From: Chlorops oryzae
Lineage: Eukaryota; Arthropoda; Insecta; Diptera; Chloropidae
Length of the DNA: 64,000 nucleotides
NCBI GenBank assembly: GCA_020466095.1
Contig: CM035806.1
Coordinates: forward strand, 161,547,879 to 161,611,878
Direction of reading: 5' to 3'
Positions 34,683-47,049 of this stretch are shown piece by piece. Under the pieces are notes generated by a model that was not told where the DNA came from, searched no databases, and saw only the letters and a program-made list of their open reading frames with translations. The translations under genes and the position numbers were made by a program. Numbering within the stretch: the stretch's first letter is position 1; every line of letters starts with the position of its first letter.

Positions 34683-34780
34683 GGCAACAACAACAACAAC
34701 AACAGCAACAACAACAACAACAACAGCAACAAAAGCGACTGCAACAACAACAGCAAACAACCGCAAACAACAACAGCAAG
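34683..34780. repeat. (CAA/CAG)n trinucleotide run
   Basis: About thirty CAA/CAG units. Frames give poly-Gln, poly-Thr/Ala or poly-Asn/Ser; no conserved flanks, so not regarded as an exon. Confidence 0.85.
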
Positions 34781-35793
34781 ACAGGCAGGCATGAAGGCTG
34801 GCATCGAGGCTCCTACATGAAGAGTGCGTTCCCCAAAACATCGTCGCCGAGACACCGAGTCGCTGAGTTGCTGCTGCTGCTGCTGCAGCGTTCAGTTCTC
34901 AATTTTGAATGCTCAGTGTTGATTGTTGAATGTTGAACGTTGAATGCTAATGAAAAACGCGAGCAACGACTCTAACATCCAGAATAGCGCAGCAGCAGAA
35001 ACACCAGCACCAGAACCGACACAGGCAGCAGCAGCGCATCACGAAAACTCATCAATCAATAAAGATTTCCGCACTCAATACGAACCCACACACTCAAAAC
35101 ACACACACGCATAAGCATCCTTAACTCTTAGACAGGTACACTGAAAATAAAATGTCACGCTTTTAAATTTTGAAATATTTTTTTTTGCCCCGTTTCCGTG
35201 AAATCTATAAACGCAAATAACACTAGGTTACAGCATTTTTCCACGGGACACCTAAATGAAACGTATTGCTTGTGGATGAGGCTTAAATTTGTGATTTTCA
35301 TTGATTTTTTTTGCGTTTTCTCTCATACTTTTTGTATTCAAAATTTTGGCGTTTATTCAGAGATTTTCAAAACTAATAGAGGTCTTCCCTTAAACGAGTA
35401 TTTGCCGCGAAAACTTTGAAAATTCGGAAATCAAGAGAAGGATTAGAACTTAATGAACGAAGTTTTGTATGAAAAATTTTACATTTTTCCGCTTTTTCGA
35501 TCTTTTCACGTTTAAAGGAAGATCCCTAACATCTCATTTTGTTGGGTAAGGAGTCTATATTTATTTATACTTATAAATAAAAAATTCCAACGAAAAAAAA
35601 AAAAACAGTTTATCTGCCTACAATCGAATTTTTAGATGCTGATGAAAGGAAAACTTTGATGAATTAAAAAAAAAAAATTAATAAATAAAATTATTTTTTT
35701 TCAAGTTTAAAGGTCTACATCATCTTATTTTCTTTACTGATTTTAAAAGTGTGTGAGGAGAAGTTTTAAGGGGTTTAATAATCTTTAATTTAA

Positions 35794-36528
35794 GGGGACC
35801 TTCTGGTCTAGAGGACGAAAATTTAGGGTATTTTCATGATTTTTTTTTGGTATTAAGCCAAATAAAAAACGATTTTCTAAGTATGCAGGCTTATTATATT
35901 CTTTATTGACAAAAAATAAAAAATGTTGTTGTAATTTTTTTTTTTTTTTTGTATTTTAAAAATGGCGTTGAAGTGGACCCTATTTGAAAAAGTACCTCCG
36001 TGGTGTGAAAGATTTTGGCAGTTCTGGTAATCGAAAAAAAAAACAAAAATATGTTTTTAATCAGAATGAATGCGGCTATGGCAGGAACTAGAATAAAAAA
36101 AAAATTTTTTTAAATTGACAAAATGGCGCAATTTTTTATTTCAACCATCAAAAACTCCCCTTTTTTTGACCATTTTTTTTTTTTTGTGAAAAAATATGAA
36201 GTTCTTGAAATAAAAATTCGATTCTAGTTCGGGCCATAGCCATTGATGTTATGAATAATATATAAAAATTCCAGACAAATCGGTTCGATGGCTTTTTTGT
36301 TTTCATTCACACCAGATCAAAAAAAGTAGTTTTGAGATATACGCGTTCAAAGTTGCTTTGATCAAGCGCGCTGCCTGCTGTCTCCACCTTCTAAAAAGGC
36401 TGTAGCAAAACAAATATTGTCAATATCTTCACGAAACTTTGCCAGCATATTCTTAAAAGTCTATTCTTCCGAAATATATATATAAAAAAAAAATCAATTT
36501 TCAAAAAATTCTAGACCAGAAGGTCCCC
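35794..36528. mobile_element. 735-bp TIR element with TTAA target duplication
   Basis: Perfect 19-bp terminal inverted repeats GGGGACCTTCTGGTCTAGA, flanked on both sides by TTAA (35790-35793, 36529-36532). TTAA duplication is the hallmark of piggyBac-type transposition, though the GGGG terminus is not the usual CCC. The interior is AT-rich with no transposase and no tRNA-like core. The identical ends suggest relatively recent mobility. Confidence 0.85.
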
Positions 36529-38561
36529 TTAAGGGAGAAGTGGTTCAAACCGGATGATGCATTCTCGAGTTCTTCTCGAAAAAGCTGCAATACGTTGAAA
36601 AATTGTTTTCTTTTTTTTCGAAAATTAATTTTTTTAAATAAAAAAAAAATTTGTTCGTATTAAGAAGGCCAAAGCCCATAAGAAAATTGCCCAAAGATGT
36701 TCGGAAAAAAATGAATAATCCTCCTTATTGCGAAATTCGAAGTCGACGACGACTCAATTTTTAAAGCCGTCATTATTGATATTGACGTCTAAATAAAATC
36801 AGTATATATTTTTTATCAAAATCGTCATTGCCATTGGAAGATCTTTAACTTAAGTTACTTGAAGGAGAGATTTTTGTCTCGAAGCGTACAATACCGACGG
36901 GCTCAAAAAAAAAGGTCCGATTTCCTAATAAGGCGGAATAATTATTTGTAAGCAAGTGTAATCATTCGAAAGACAAAATTGACGAAATGATGTGCAAAAG
37001 AAGTGTAAAAGCTGATTGAAATTTTCTTTCAGTGCATACCGCAGCCAGTAAAGGAAAACAAATGCAACATGTGAGAGCACACAGATCGAAGAAGATGAAG
37101 AAGAACAAGAAGAAGAGAGAAAAATACAAAACCCATATGTATGGAGAGGTCAGGAACGCATGCATACATACATATAAACATACCAATTATAGTTCGATCA
37201 AGCGACTTATGCTGCCATTCCGAAGGTGTTAATTGAATTATGTATTCGAGACAGGAGCGATGTTTCCATGCGACAGACGAAAGTAATTACAAGCGACAAC
37301 ACGAGGACACAACTGCCAGCCCGCCATCGTCATCGTCATCGCCAACGTCAATTCGATGATTGAAAACTCCACCACCTCCACAACCAGGGCGGTGAGAGGG
37401 CGAGGGCGAGGGTCTTTCAGCGGACTGGGAATGGAAGGAGGAAGAAGAAAATGATCGCTGCTGATGGTAGCGCTTCAGTTGGTGAAAATCATTTCAACAA
37501 TTTAATATCATTCATTCATTTTTGTTGGTCCCAACATTATATGCGGGAAGAGATGTCCTTTCAGAGCTCATTGCTACTTCCTTTGAGTTTCCAATTACCG
37601 CCTGGAGAGACACGTTATTTACTTGTCATTCAATTGTGCTCGGCTGCTGCTTCAACAAGATCAATTTTTTGTATTGTTATAGTATGTGTCCATACGGAGT
37701 TTGTCTGTCCATCGATCAGAGGACGCTCAATGGTATCAACTTGGAAAAATCTTGAAATAGATGGAATGTTCGAAAACTTTAACAATCCAAAGTGAAAATC
37801 GTGTGCGGTTGGTTATGACAGATTTAGAGGCGCACCCTCTCATCATATCCATGGATTGCACTGGCGCAGAGTTGCACTTTTGTGCAGCACGAGTTCGCAC
37901 CCACTAGAGCTTAACGATGCACTGTGACAAGGTGATGAAAATTGGGACACGCTATTGGGCGTACGCTATCTTCCATGGCATCGATGGCGATAGTTTTTGG
38001 GTGGGCAACGCAGTCGTCGTCGTCTATCGTCTGCACTTTTCAAGGACAACAGAGACAACATTGCACATCAGGCGGCATTGGCGCAGCATTCAATTGAGTG
38101 CAGCTGCAGTGCGATTCGATTGAAGCATATGTTCCACAAAATTGCCTTCTAATTGCAGTGTTGAAAAGTCAACTTAAATTGTGACCAACCCAATAATCAT
38201 TAGGGTGGTGAACTATATTCGAGATTCTCCCCTCTGTTCTCTTCGTTCGCCATTTCCGCTAGACTAGTGTCATCGTGCCATCGTGCCAGTGCCGCACCCG
38301 GGTTTCCCTCTCGTGAAGAAGAAGAAGGAGGAGGAGGAAACAAGCAATTAGGCTAACACCGAATCGCAAGAATTTTCATAGAAAATGAACATGGTCCTTA
38401 AATCTGTGAAGAAAGCTGAGGGGGGGAACAGAGATAACCCCAGTTTGTAATGATGAAATCGCTTTCACATCGGGTTTCGTGCCTGAGTTCGGAGGAATTT
38501 ATTTGATCAGAAGTATTATTAGGATGTAACAACCTCCTACAGAGAGCGAGAGTTGTTTGCT

Positions 38562-38616
38562 TCCACCGGGCCCCGAACCCACTTCTTCACTTCCCCATTT
38601 TATCCACCAAGGAGTC
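38562..38616 (-). other. tRNA-like segment
   Basis: The minus strand reads TTGGTGGATAAAATGG (A-box-like) and GGGTTCGGGGCCCGG (B-box-like), about 30 nt between box starts, so the middle is shortened. No terminal repeats found around it. Probably a SINE or decayed-tRNA relic. Confidence 0.35.
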
Positions 38617-39170
38617 CCTGAGAATTGTCGACGACGACCCAGTAATGATGTCTTATATTTCTATAACACTTCACCTTCAGTTTGCCATTTTCATATGTTT
38701 TTATGAGATTGACTTAAAGGGATCCTAAGGAAGAATTTCCTGCGAGCCCGAAATTCCTCTCTAAAGATCTGAGCCAGTAAAATTGAAATTTTTTAATTGT
38801 CATTCATACGGAATTCATATGGAAAAAGCCAATTAAAAAAAAAAAAATTAGAAAAAAAATTGTTATTCACTCTCAACTAAAAAATTTTCCATGGTTCGGT
38901 TCGGTTCGTTCCTTCGTCATTCTTCGAAGAGATTTTCTCGGATTCTCATTCCCAACGAAGCAGGGCGATAGAACATTGCGACAAGGAAATTGAATTTATC
39001 ATACCCGATGATTTTCGGCCTATGGGGGCTATTTTCTCGCTTGATTCTTAATCTGATTATCTCTTTCTCTAAGTGCTGGGGCTTTAGCTTTGATTGGCGG
39101 CGTTGTCGCATTACAAAATAGGATAAATTTCATTTTTGATCCGGCTTGAACGGAGCCGCCTTTGCAGAGC

Positions 39171-39230
39171 AACCGACCGAACATACCGACAACCGACCGA
39201 ACAACCAACCGACCGACCGACCAACCGTCC
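39171..39230. repeat. (ACCG/AACC)n tetranucleotide run
   Basis: ACCGACCGA and ACCAACC units over about 60 bp, similar to the run at 21-67. Confidence 0.8.
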
Positions 39231-39370
39231 ACAAAGGGGCTACACAGTTAGATGGCTGACAATTCTGGAATAATAATCATTTCCATCATCGTTGTCGTCA
39301 GCTTTAATGTTGATTTCCTTTTCTTCCTTCCTTCATTTTTATTCTTCCTTCCTTTATTTTACTTTTCTTT

Positions 39371-39405
39371 GCGTTGCGTTGCGTTGCGTGCGGTGCGTTG
39401 CGTTT
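39371..39405. repeat. (GCGTT)n pentanucleotide repeat
   Basis: Six to seven GCGTT-like units. Confidence 0.85.
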
Positions 39406-39763
39406 TGTTCGCAACACTGCGTTATGCACACCATCCATCGGTGGCCGGCAATGACGAGACGAGGTGATATCTTAACAAAACTCTTACATATTTTCCTTGC
39501 TCCTTAATCCTTTTTTCTTTTTCCAATTTTTTTACTTTTTTTTTAAATTTTTTATTATGAGTATTTCCACTTCAGTTTGCCGCCTCGCAACCAACCCGTC
39601 CATCCATCCATCCTACCATCCAATCGTCCGGACTTCTGAGTCCTCGTCGCAGTCGTCGTCGCTAGACATCGTCCAGCATAAAATGGAATTGAACTTGCAA
39701 AACCTGCATCTCTTTCAAGGAGCTTCGCTAAGCTTCACTTTGCTACACTTTCAGTTACCGAGG

Positions 39764-39834
39764 CTGCCACTGCGACTGCCACTGCCGACTGCCACTGTCA
39801 CTGTTGCTAATGCTAATGCTTATGCTTCTGCTGA
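39764..39834. repeat. CTGCCA / GCTAAT hexanucleotide run
   Basis: CTGCCACTG units passing into GCTAAT units. Confidence 0.7.
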
Positions 39835-41882
39835 CGTGCGATGGCTTTTTGCATTTCATTCTCCGTTGGATTCCAAAGTTAATACTCCAAAATGCATATC
39901 CACAGATGGCAGAAAAGCAAAAAAAAAAAAAAAAAAAAAACAATGTGGAAGATATGCATATTCGTTGCGTGTCTCGCATTCGCAATCCTCGCAATCCTGC
40001 TTAAAGTGCGCGTACATATCAGATGTCCGATGCGATGCGACGCGACGACAACATTATGCGTGATTCCTCAACGCTCAACGATCAAAATGCTGACTCGACT
40101 CTGCGGTCGTCCCGCAATTCATCCAGGTATGTCCCATTGGTGCAACGTCTCACTAACAACCAACAACCATCGTAACCACCCCCACCCCCACCATCTTTCT
40201 TCCCTCATTTTTGCCACGGACTTCTGCTGCTCATAAAAACAAAAGCTCAAAGCAGAAGAAACGAAACGAAAAGAAAAGAAGAAAGAAAGAGAAGAGAAAA
40301 AAAAAAAACAGGAAAGAGGAAATCAACATTGCCATCGTCATTATCGTTGAGTCCTCTGACGCATTTTCTTCAATTCGAACGCCTCGTCAAGAAGGAGCAC
40401 AGCCCACCGTGCTTACTAAATTCCTAACTAGAGCTATTCATACACTCCCTCCTCCTGCTACTCCTCCTCCACCGTTTTGGAAGCATTCCGGAAATTTTGC
40501 ATCAATGCAACATAGCTATGCACTGTGCCGCCTGCCTGCCCATGCCGTCTGTTTACCGAGAAAAAGAGATCCTGCGAGGATTACTTACACAATTCGAGCG
40601 GGTTATTTTTTTTTTTTGTGTGTGTGTGTATTTTTAAAGGAAGAAAGGAAGACGAAACTTGATCTGTGCTTAAAATAAACAGCATCTCCTCACAATGATG
40701 AAGCAAGGATGCACGCTACACTGAACTGTACTGCACTGCGTTGCACAGAAAGGCACTGGAAGAGGGAAAGAATTGAAGCAGGAGCAGCCTCCAATACCAA
40801 GTTGCGAGAATCCAACAATTTCTTTTCCGTGTGTAATGTATTTATTAAAATATATAAGGATAAGAATTCTCAATGAAATTTTCTTTGGATGCACAGTGAA
40901 GGATACAACGGTAGAGGGAAAGCAGGTGGGCACTTTGACTAAGACAGAGAGAGAGGGAGAGATAGAGAGCAGCACGGAATGTTAGGGTGCAGTGTGCTAT
41001 ATTGCGTTTTAGAGGAACAGAAAAATAATCATCATAAAAATTGTGCAAATGCGGAAAAATGATGCACAAGGAAAAATAAAAACAACAAAATACCCAGAAA
41101 AGGACGAAGAAAAAACAATAATGAAAGAAGAAAAAAAAAAAAACGAAAAAAGGCGAATTCGAATGCGTTTTTTGTTTGCGGTAAGAAACGGAAACGGAAA
41201 TGACATCATGTGGAATAAGGAAGGGCAACAACAATAAGACCAACAACAACAATGTTCCAACGAGTCGGGGCTTAACGGAAAACTCGAAGCACTCGGACAG
41301 ACAACAAGGAAATACTCAAGGTGTGCGGAGGAGAGAAGAGGCGAGAAGAGAGGGTTTTTTTTTCGCGACAATTGCGAGAGTTTAGGTTCACCTGCGCGGG
41401 GATGCGTTGGTCTTCTTAAAGAAATAGGGGCTCAAAAGCTGATGAAAACGAAAATGAAAATGAAAATGACAATGAAAAGATGAAAGGATGAAAAGACGAA
41501 GAAGAAGACGACGAAAAGTTACGAGTAGAAACACATCGGATTCGCAAAAGGATAATCGAAGCAACAAGAAACTGGAGACAATAGAAATGGGAGCACACCG
41601 TGGGGCTTCTACAGGTAATTTACGAAAGAAAAATGAGGGAGAGACGGCGGGAATCGATTGTCATTTGCCGCGCAGTTACATCGTCCTAATGAGCCGACAC
41701 AAAACTATGTAACACTCTCTGTGGCCCCGATTTTGGAGGCGCTATAATGCTAGACAGCAAATCACCAGGGGCTCTGAGCGACAGCACAACGGGATACTGC
41801 AACGCACTGCACTCCGCTGAACCAAACCGAACCGAACCGAACGAAGCGAAACGAACCGAACTGAAGTGTGACGCAAAGCAGT

Positions 41883-41884
<2 letters not shown>

Positions 41885-41926
<42 letters not shown>
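41885..41926. repeat. (GA)n microsatellite
   Basis: About twenty GA units. Confidence 0.9.
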
Positions 41927-41929
<3 letters not shown>

Positions 41930-42875
41930 AGCTTATACCACGTAAATTAATGAGCTCAGGAATGTGAAGATTAACGTCAAGGATAAAAATGAGTGCACGC
42001 ATTTGAAAATAATATGTCCGATTCAGCACTCGAGGGTAATTCATACATGATGAAACATCTGCATGTGTTTGTAGTATGCTTGGGTAATGAGCTTCGAACT
42101 CAACTAACACAGCCGCCACCACCAGCAGAACCACCACTCATCTAGTAACAACCATCTTCATGATCATCGTCATCATCATCATGCCGTCAGGAACATATTC
42201 CTTTGCCTTGCCTCGTTGTTGCCGGGAGATGTCAATGATTACAGAATTTGAGGCCTTCTTCGTCTTGAGTAACGTCTTTGGGCCCAGCAGGCGACCTCAT
42301 TAACTTCCTTTGGCCTCTCCCTTTCACTCTCACTGTCTCCCTGTCGTGCCCTCTCGCTCTGTTTTGGCGTGTCGCAGTACGCAAAGGAATTAATAAACTA
42401 GCATGTTACGGGACACACACGGGCTATGCGCACTATTAACTTAAGCCTTCAAAATGAATATGGGCTGCCTTTGACATATATCCAGAATCATGAAATTTTC
42501 TGATTACCTACATACAATTTTCTTTGGTGCGAAAAATAAATGAAAATATCAAAGCTCCAACTCTGGCTCTAACTGCCTCCTCCTCATTTCATTTGGCCTT
42601 CGTTCGGTAATGAACTATTTTTCGAATGATTTTTTCATATTTTATAAAGATATTGTAGATATGTGAGATTTTTTAATAAAGCAATCAACTAAGAGCACAT
42701 TCTCCTCCACTCTTCCGATGTCCCTACGATTTTCGACCAACCCAGGATAACACACATTTCATCGTATTTACTTAGATGGCAAGCACGAAGAAATGGTATT
42801 GAATTAAAATTTTCATTTCGAAATTAACTTTTTCCTGGAAACTTCGTGTGAGACTGATAGGGATAAAAAAGATAG

Positions 42876-42876
<1 letters not shown>

Positions 42877-42925
<49 letters not shown>

Positions 42926-42984
42926 AAGAGAGAAGAGAGAGAGAGAGAGCGAGAGCGAGGGAAAGAGAGAGATAGCGAGGGAGG
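42877..42984. repeat. (GA)n microsatellite
   Basis: About 45 bp of pure GA followed by GAAAGAG and GAGC variants. A (GT)n run lies just right at 43008-43028. Confidence 0.9.
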
Positions 42985-43424
42985 CAATGAGCCAAAGCTT
43001 TGTCCCTGGTGTGTGTGTGTGTGTGTGTATTTATGAGTCCGTCTTTGTCGCCGTTTCTGCTTGTTGAATATCCTTCCTCGATTTTATGTTTTACAAAATG
43101 TTCCCTGTTCAATTTTTTATTCTTTATTCTTTATATTTTTGCAATCTGTACGAATTTAATTAGTGTCAAAAGCAGCGCACAAATGAAAATGAAATGGGCC
43201 GATGCCTCGAAGTAACTAAACAGCATAAAAAGCGGCGTGTAAAAAAACTGATAGGGGCAAACAAGGTGTAATTTATTTTATATTGATTCCCGATTCTAGT
43301 GATTCAATTATCCACATTTTCGTCTATTTCTCTTCACTTGTCACTTTGTTCTTTCTTTTTGACTTTTTGATTCTCTCTTCATCTATTATTCATTCGCCCA
43401 TTTATCGTCCTTTTCGCTTCCTTT

Positions 43425-43985
43425 GCTCTCTCTTTACCTCTTCGCTCTCTTTTCATCTCTTTGATCTCTGCCTCTCTGTTGTCTCTTCACTCTCCCTCTC
43501 TCTTACTTTCCTCGCTCTTCCTCTCTCTCTCTTCTTCTCCTCTTCCTCGCATCTCTCTCTCTCTCTCGCCTCTCTCCTCGCCTCTCTCTCTTCGCACTCT
43601 CTCTCCTTCTCTCCTCTCTCTCCTCTCGCACTCTCTCCTCGCCTGTCTCTCTCCCTCGCACTCTCCTCACTCTCTCCTCTCCTCGCACTCTCTCGCACTC
43701 TCTCTCTCATCGCACTTCTCATCTCCCTGCTCTCCCTCGCACTCTCTCTCTCTCTCTCTCGCACTCTCTCTCTCTCCTCGCACTCTCTCTTCTTCGCACT
43801 TCTCTCTCGCACTCTTCCCTCGCTCTCTCACTCTCTCTCCACTCTCTCTGCACTTCTCTCTCCTCCTCTCGCATCTCTCCTCGACTCTTCTCCTCGCTCT
43901 CTCTCTCGTCCACTCGTCTTCCCTCTCTCGTCTCACTCTCTCCTCTCACTGCTCTCTCCTCTCTCTCACTCGCTCTCGTCATCCT
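43425..43985. repeat. CT-rich block (~560 bp)
   Basis: CTCTCT with recurrent CTCGCACTCTCT words. A 346-codon plus-strand frame (43283-44323) across it is Ser/Leu/Arg-only and a repeat artefact. Confidence 0.9.
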
Positions 43986-44123
43986 CTCTCACTCGCTCTC
44001 TCACTCGCTCTCTCACACGCTCTCTCACTCGCTCTCTCACTCGCTCTCTCACTCGCTCTCTCACTCGCTCTCTCACTCGCTCTCTCACTCGCTCTCTCAC
44101 TCGCTCTCTCAATCGCTCTCTCA
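43986..44123. repeat. 12-bp tandem array (ACTCGCTCTCTC)n
   Basis: Eleven near-identical 12-bp units from about 43990, differing by single bases (CACACG near 44014, CAATCG at 44110). It forms the ordered end of the CT-rich block and reads as Ser-Leu-Thr-Arg repeats. There are no spacers, so it is not a CRISPR. Confidence 0.95.
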
Positions 44124-44865
44124 ATTGGAAAATAATTGAGCCCGTTAAAAAAATAAACAATTACAAAAACAAGACCCAAAAAAAAATTTCTCGTTACAAC
44201 GTTCCTTGCTTTGACGCTGAGGACTATCTACGACGAAATTTCGCAATGTCATTCGAGAAGGTATTCCTACTTACACTTCTATCATTAGTTTCCACTCCAC
44301 TTGTCATGGAATTTAATAGCTGAGAGCACAGATGAATTGGACACCACACCCACTACTAATTCCTCCCATTTCCATTGCCATTTCTACTCTCATTCCTTCC
44401 GCGTCCATCATTTACGACTTCGTTCACTGCAATCAGCGACGATGATGATGATGATAGCACCTTTTCTGAGTGGCTCGTTTTTTGTTTTTTAACAAGCTTG
44501 TGCGCCTTTGTGACTTGACCTAATCATAGGCAATAAAAGAGCACTACACGAAAATAGTTTTTACGACGCACAAAGTCAAGTTTTCCCGGCTACGTGGCGA
44601 CCACACACAGAGCCACCCTCCCCAACTTCCTACACATCCTACTCCTCCTGCTCCTCCTGCTCTTCCACCGCGTGCTATTGGCGTCGGTCACCATCGAATG
44701 CAAGGTTATCACAGATTGTCGCCTTTCGCTGATGTTGAATTCTTTGTTGCAAGCTTCTAAGTATTGCAATTTATAGACGCATTCGAAAGCAACGATTTTA
44801 CGAGCGTCCGGACCGACCCCGGCCGCCTCTAAAAGAGAGATAGCATCTGTGCGTCAGCATCGATT

Positions 44866-44925
44866 CCAGTTTCAGTATCAGCTTCGGTTTTAGTTTCGGT
44901 ATCGGTTTCGGTTTCAGTTTTAGTG
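44866..44925. repeat. (GTTTCG/GTTTTA)n hexanucleotide repeat
   Basis: About nine six-base units of GTTTCG, GTATCG and GTTTTA. Confidence 0.8.
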
Positions 44926-45745
44926 ACATCGTCTTGCGACTCGTTTTTCGGATTTTTCGCTTGTCTCTTCTCAATACATATGGTACACACATACAACATA
45001 TCTGTTTTTTCGGTCGGAGGCTATCGGATTTTATGACATTCTGGGTCAATGAATGATCGATCCGATGGGAATTTGTTATTACTGCAACGATATGCCGGCA
45101 GTATTTGTTGGCATCACAAATAAATGCAACGAAATCCACTCGATTGCGAGCCCACAAATCCACTCCACTCGAATCCATTGCATTCCAACTCGATTCTGCC
45201 TACTTCACCCCACTTCACTTCACTTCACCGCACTCCTCTACTCTCCTCTCCACAACACTGGACTCCACTATTCTCGGCTTCAATCGACGCGGCGTTTTTT
45301 TTTTTTTCATTTTGCTTCGTTCCGTTCGTTCGTTCGTTCGCTCGTTCATTCGTTTGTCGTCGACTCGTGTGCTTCGGAAGTCAATCGAAAATAAAGAAAG
45401 AAAAAAAAAAAAGAGCAGTGGCTCGAGTGGAGGAATGACTAAGCGCACCAACCTACAATCGGAAACAGGGGATAGGTGGCCAAAATTCAGCTGGACTCTG
45501 CTGCTTCCATTCAAATTCGATTCCATTCCATTCGACTCGACTCTACTCGACTCGACTCGCCACGATCAACACCCGAGCGTGGGGTACCGTTTAAAAGCAT
45601 ACTCCGATTAAATGACAATACTGTTGCAGCAACTGCTTGCAGCCACATGGAGACACACGGAGCTACATGGAAAGCTCCATTCGCAGCTTGAATGAATGAT
45701 TCAGCGAGAGAAAAGAAAAAGCCGACTTTCGAGAAAAAAACATAA

Positions 45746-45829
45746 ATGGGCGGCGGAAGTATTTTCGAAGAAGACGACGACGTCGACGAGCTACTGGCCA
45801 GGCCATGTTGTGGTCGAAGAGAGCTCTCG
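45746..45829 (+). other. Candidate first coding exon (28 codons) ending at a strong donor
   Basis: ATG at 45746 (context CATAA-ATG) opens a frame reading MGGGSIFEEDDDVDELLARP followed by a short Cys/Arg stretch. Exactly after 28 codons lies a strong donor, CTCTCG then GTAAGA (GT at 45830-45831), so the exon would end in phase 0. Peptide composition is protein-like (glycine cap, acidic run, amphipathic end) although the acidic run comes from GAC/GAA trinucleotides. No partner exon or family identified. Opposite strand to Ten-m. Confidence 0.3.
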
Positions 45830-46119
45830 GTAAGAATTTCGAAAAAAGTAGACGTCTTCTCAGGCAGCATTACCCTATGTCCATCGTATATGTGTACAAC
45901 CCAAGAACCAAGCGGCATTGAACATTTAAATGCCAGCTCAACGCTGCAGCTTGATGCGTTCGCGCATGCGCATACGTTTAATTTTTTCTTTTTTCTTGCT
46001 CAAATGACTTAAATGCATGCGGCGCATGTGTACGGCGGCGGTGGCCCCATTATCTGCCAAATAGATCTAAGTTTGCGCAAAATATCCACAAGTGTAGGAG
46101 GTACACAAAAATAATGCCA

Positions 46120-46126
46120 GGAGAGA

Positions 46127-46170
<44 letters not shown>
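46120..46170. repeat. (GA)n microsatellite
   Basis: About twenty-five GA units with one GT interruption. Confidence 0.9.
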
Positions 46171-46173
<3 letters not shown>

Positions 46174-46668
46174 AATAACCAGAATTCATTACACGTATGC
46201 CCGCTGCTCGTAAACAAAGCGAGCGTTCGCTCGAAGCATCCAAGCGGCGTGGGCTTGGCTCGAAGACCGCAGCTTCTTGTATGTGTGCGTGTGTGTGTTA
46301 GGCTTGCAGCTTGTTGCATTGATCGTGCAAAGAATATTACCTTCTACGACGCTGTGCGGAACTCGAATATGGATGTGGACGTGGACGTGGATATCGCAAT
46401 CTACGAATTTGAGCCTCATAATCGACATCATTAGAGCGAAAACTTTAATGTTACAAAAAAAAAAAAAAAAAAACGTCGGGCGCGATCATTTCATATCGCC
46501 TTAATCGCTGGCCATTTAGCAAAGCCCGAAATGTTGCGTTGCGTTCGTGCGTTCCTCGTTCGTTGCTCGTCGTTCGCTGAATTTACTTCACTCACCTTTC
46601 CGTACTTCACTCACCGATCGTACCCACACATGGCCTCTCACAAATGATGTTGACGTCTTATTTTATTT

Positions 46669-46808
46669 CCCTCTCTTTCTCTCTCTCTCTTCTCTGCTCT
46701 CTCTCTTTCTCTCTCTCTTTCTCTTTCTCTTCTCTTTCTCACTCTCTCTTTCTATCTCTCTTTCTCTTTCTCTCCGTCTCTCTCTTTCTCCCCCTCTTTT
46801 CCCCTCTC
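46669..46808. repeat. CT-rich (CTCTTT) tract
   Basis: Mixed CTCT and CTTT words over 140 bp. Confidence 0.9.
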
Positions 46809-47049
46809 TATTTTAAAAAGACGATGATCGCTGCATAGGCTCTCGAAATGAAAGATGTCGGCGCATAAAGGTTTCTCCGCCCCCACATGGTGGCGCGGGA
46901 GGTCCGATCGTCTGTGGATATCGTCGGTCGGTGGTTTAATGATTCAGTTTGCAACTTAATACAAAATACGTGATCGCTGCATTAGCCCTTTTGATCGTTT
47001 AAAAAACAAAGGATAAAATTATGGATAAAAAAATAATTTTTTTTTTTAA

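Larger units (their letters stand above)
29691..35793. other. Upstream flank of candidate promoter, gene-free
   Basis: No coding sequence. It includes AT-rich stretches (29900-30180, 31500-31550, 31690-31845), a TTCAGA hexanucleotide run, CA-rich 32362-32404, a 23-nt poly(T) (32616-32638), GCT/GCC trinucleotides (32672-32696), poly(A) at 33138-33147, TACATATGTACATATATATA at 33430-33449, a palindrome CATGACCGGTCATG at 33545-33558, (CT)n at 33909-33932, (GA)n at 34122-34149 and the CAA/CAG run at 34683. Small transposons and a tRNA-like segment are listed separately. Confidence 0.6.
36529..43424. other. Gene-free region
   Basis: No conserved coding sequence. It includes GAAGAAGAT/GGAGGA runs (37087-37115, 38318-38340), ACCG, GCGTT and CTGCCA runs (listed), poly(A) at 39918-39940 and 40298-40310, TG at 40618-40630, GAAAAT repeats at 41438-41475, a GAACC run at 41822-41861, (CAT)n at 42168-42181, GA tracts and (GT)n at 43008-43028. 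Longest non-repeat frames (e.g. 37451-37795) show no recognisable motif. Confidence 0.6.
44124..47049. other. Gene-free region with one candidate exon
   Basis: It contains ATG-rich (GAT)n at 44441-44455, a TCCTGC run at 44640-44665, the GTTTCG run, CACTTC/CACTC runs at 45150-45280, (CGTT)n at 45322-45345, an ACTCG run at 45530-45560, GA at 46120-46170, poly(A) at 46456-46473 and CT at 46669-46808. The candidate plus-strand exon at 45746 is listed separately. Confidence 0.6.

Noticed and set aside
34683..34780. Poly-Gln exon
   Set aside because: CAA/CAG runs are common in fly introns; no conserved flanking residues or splice sites were seen, unlike the Ten-m exon.
37451..37795. 114-codon plus-strand open frame with hydrophobic stretches
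   Set aside because: No motif, no splice context, and codon pattern like surrounding sequence; likely chance.
43986..44123. CRISPR-like direct repeats
   Set aside because: Contiguous 12-bp units with no spacers in a eukaryotic intron-like context; a simple tandem array.
43283..44323. 346-codon plus-strand open frame
   Set aside because: Its core is the CT block and 12-bp array; flanking codons show no recognisable protein.
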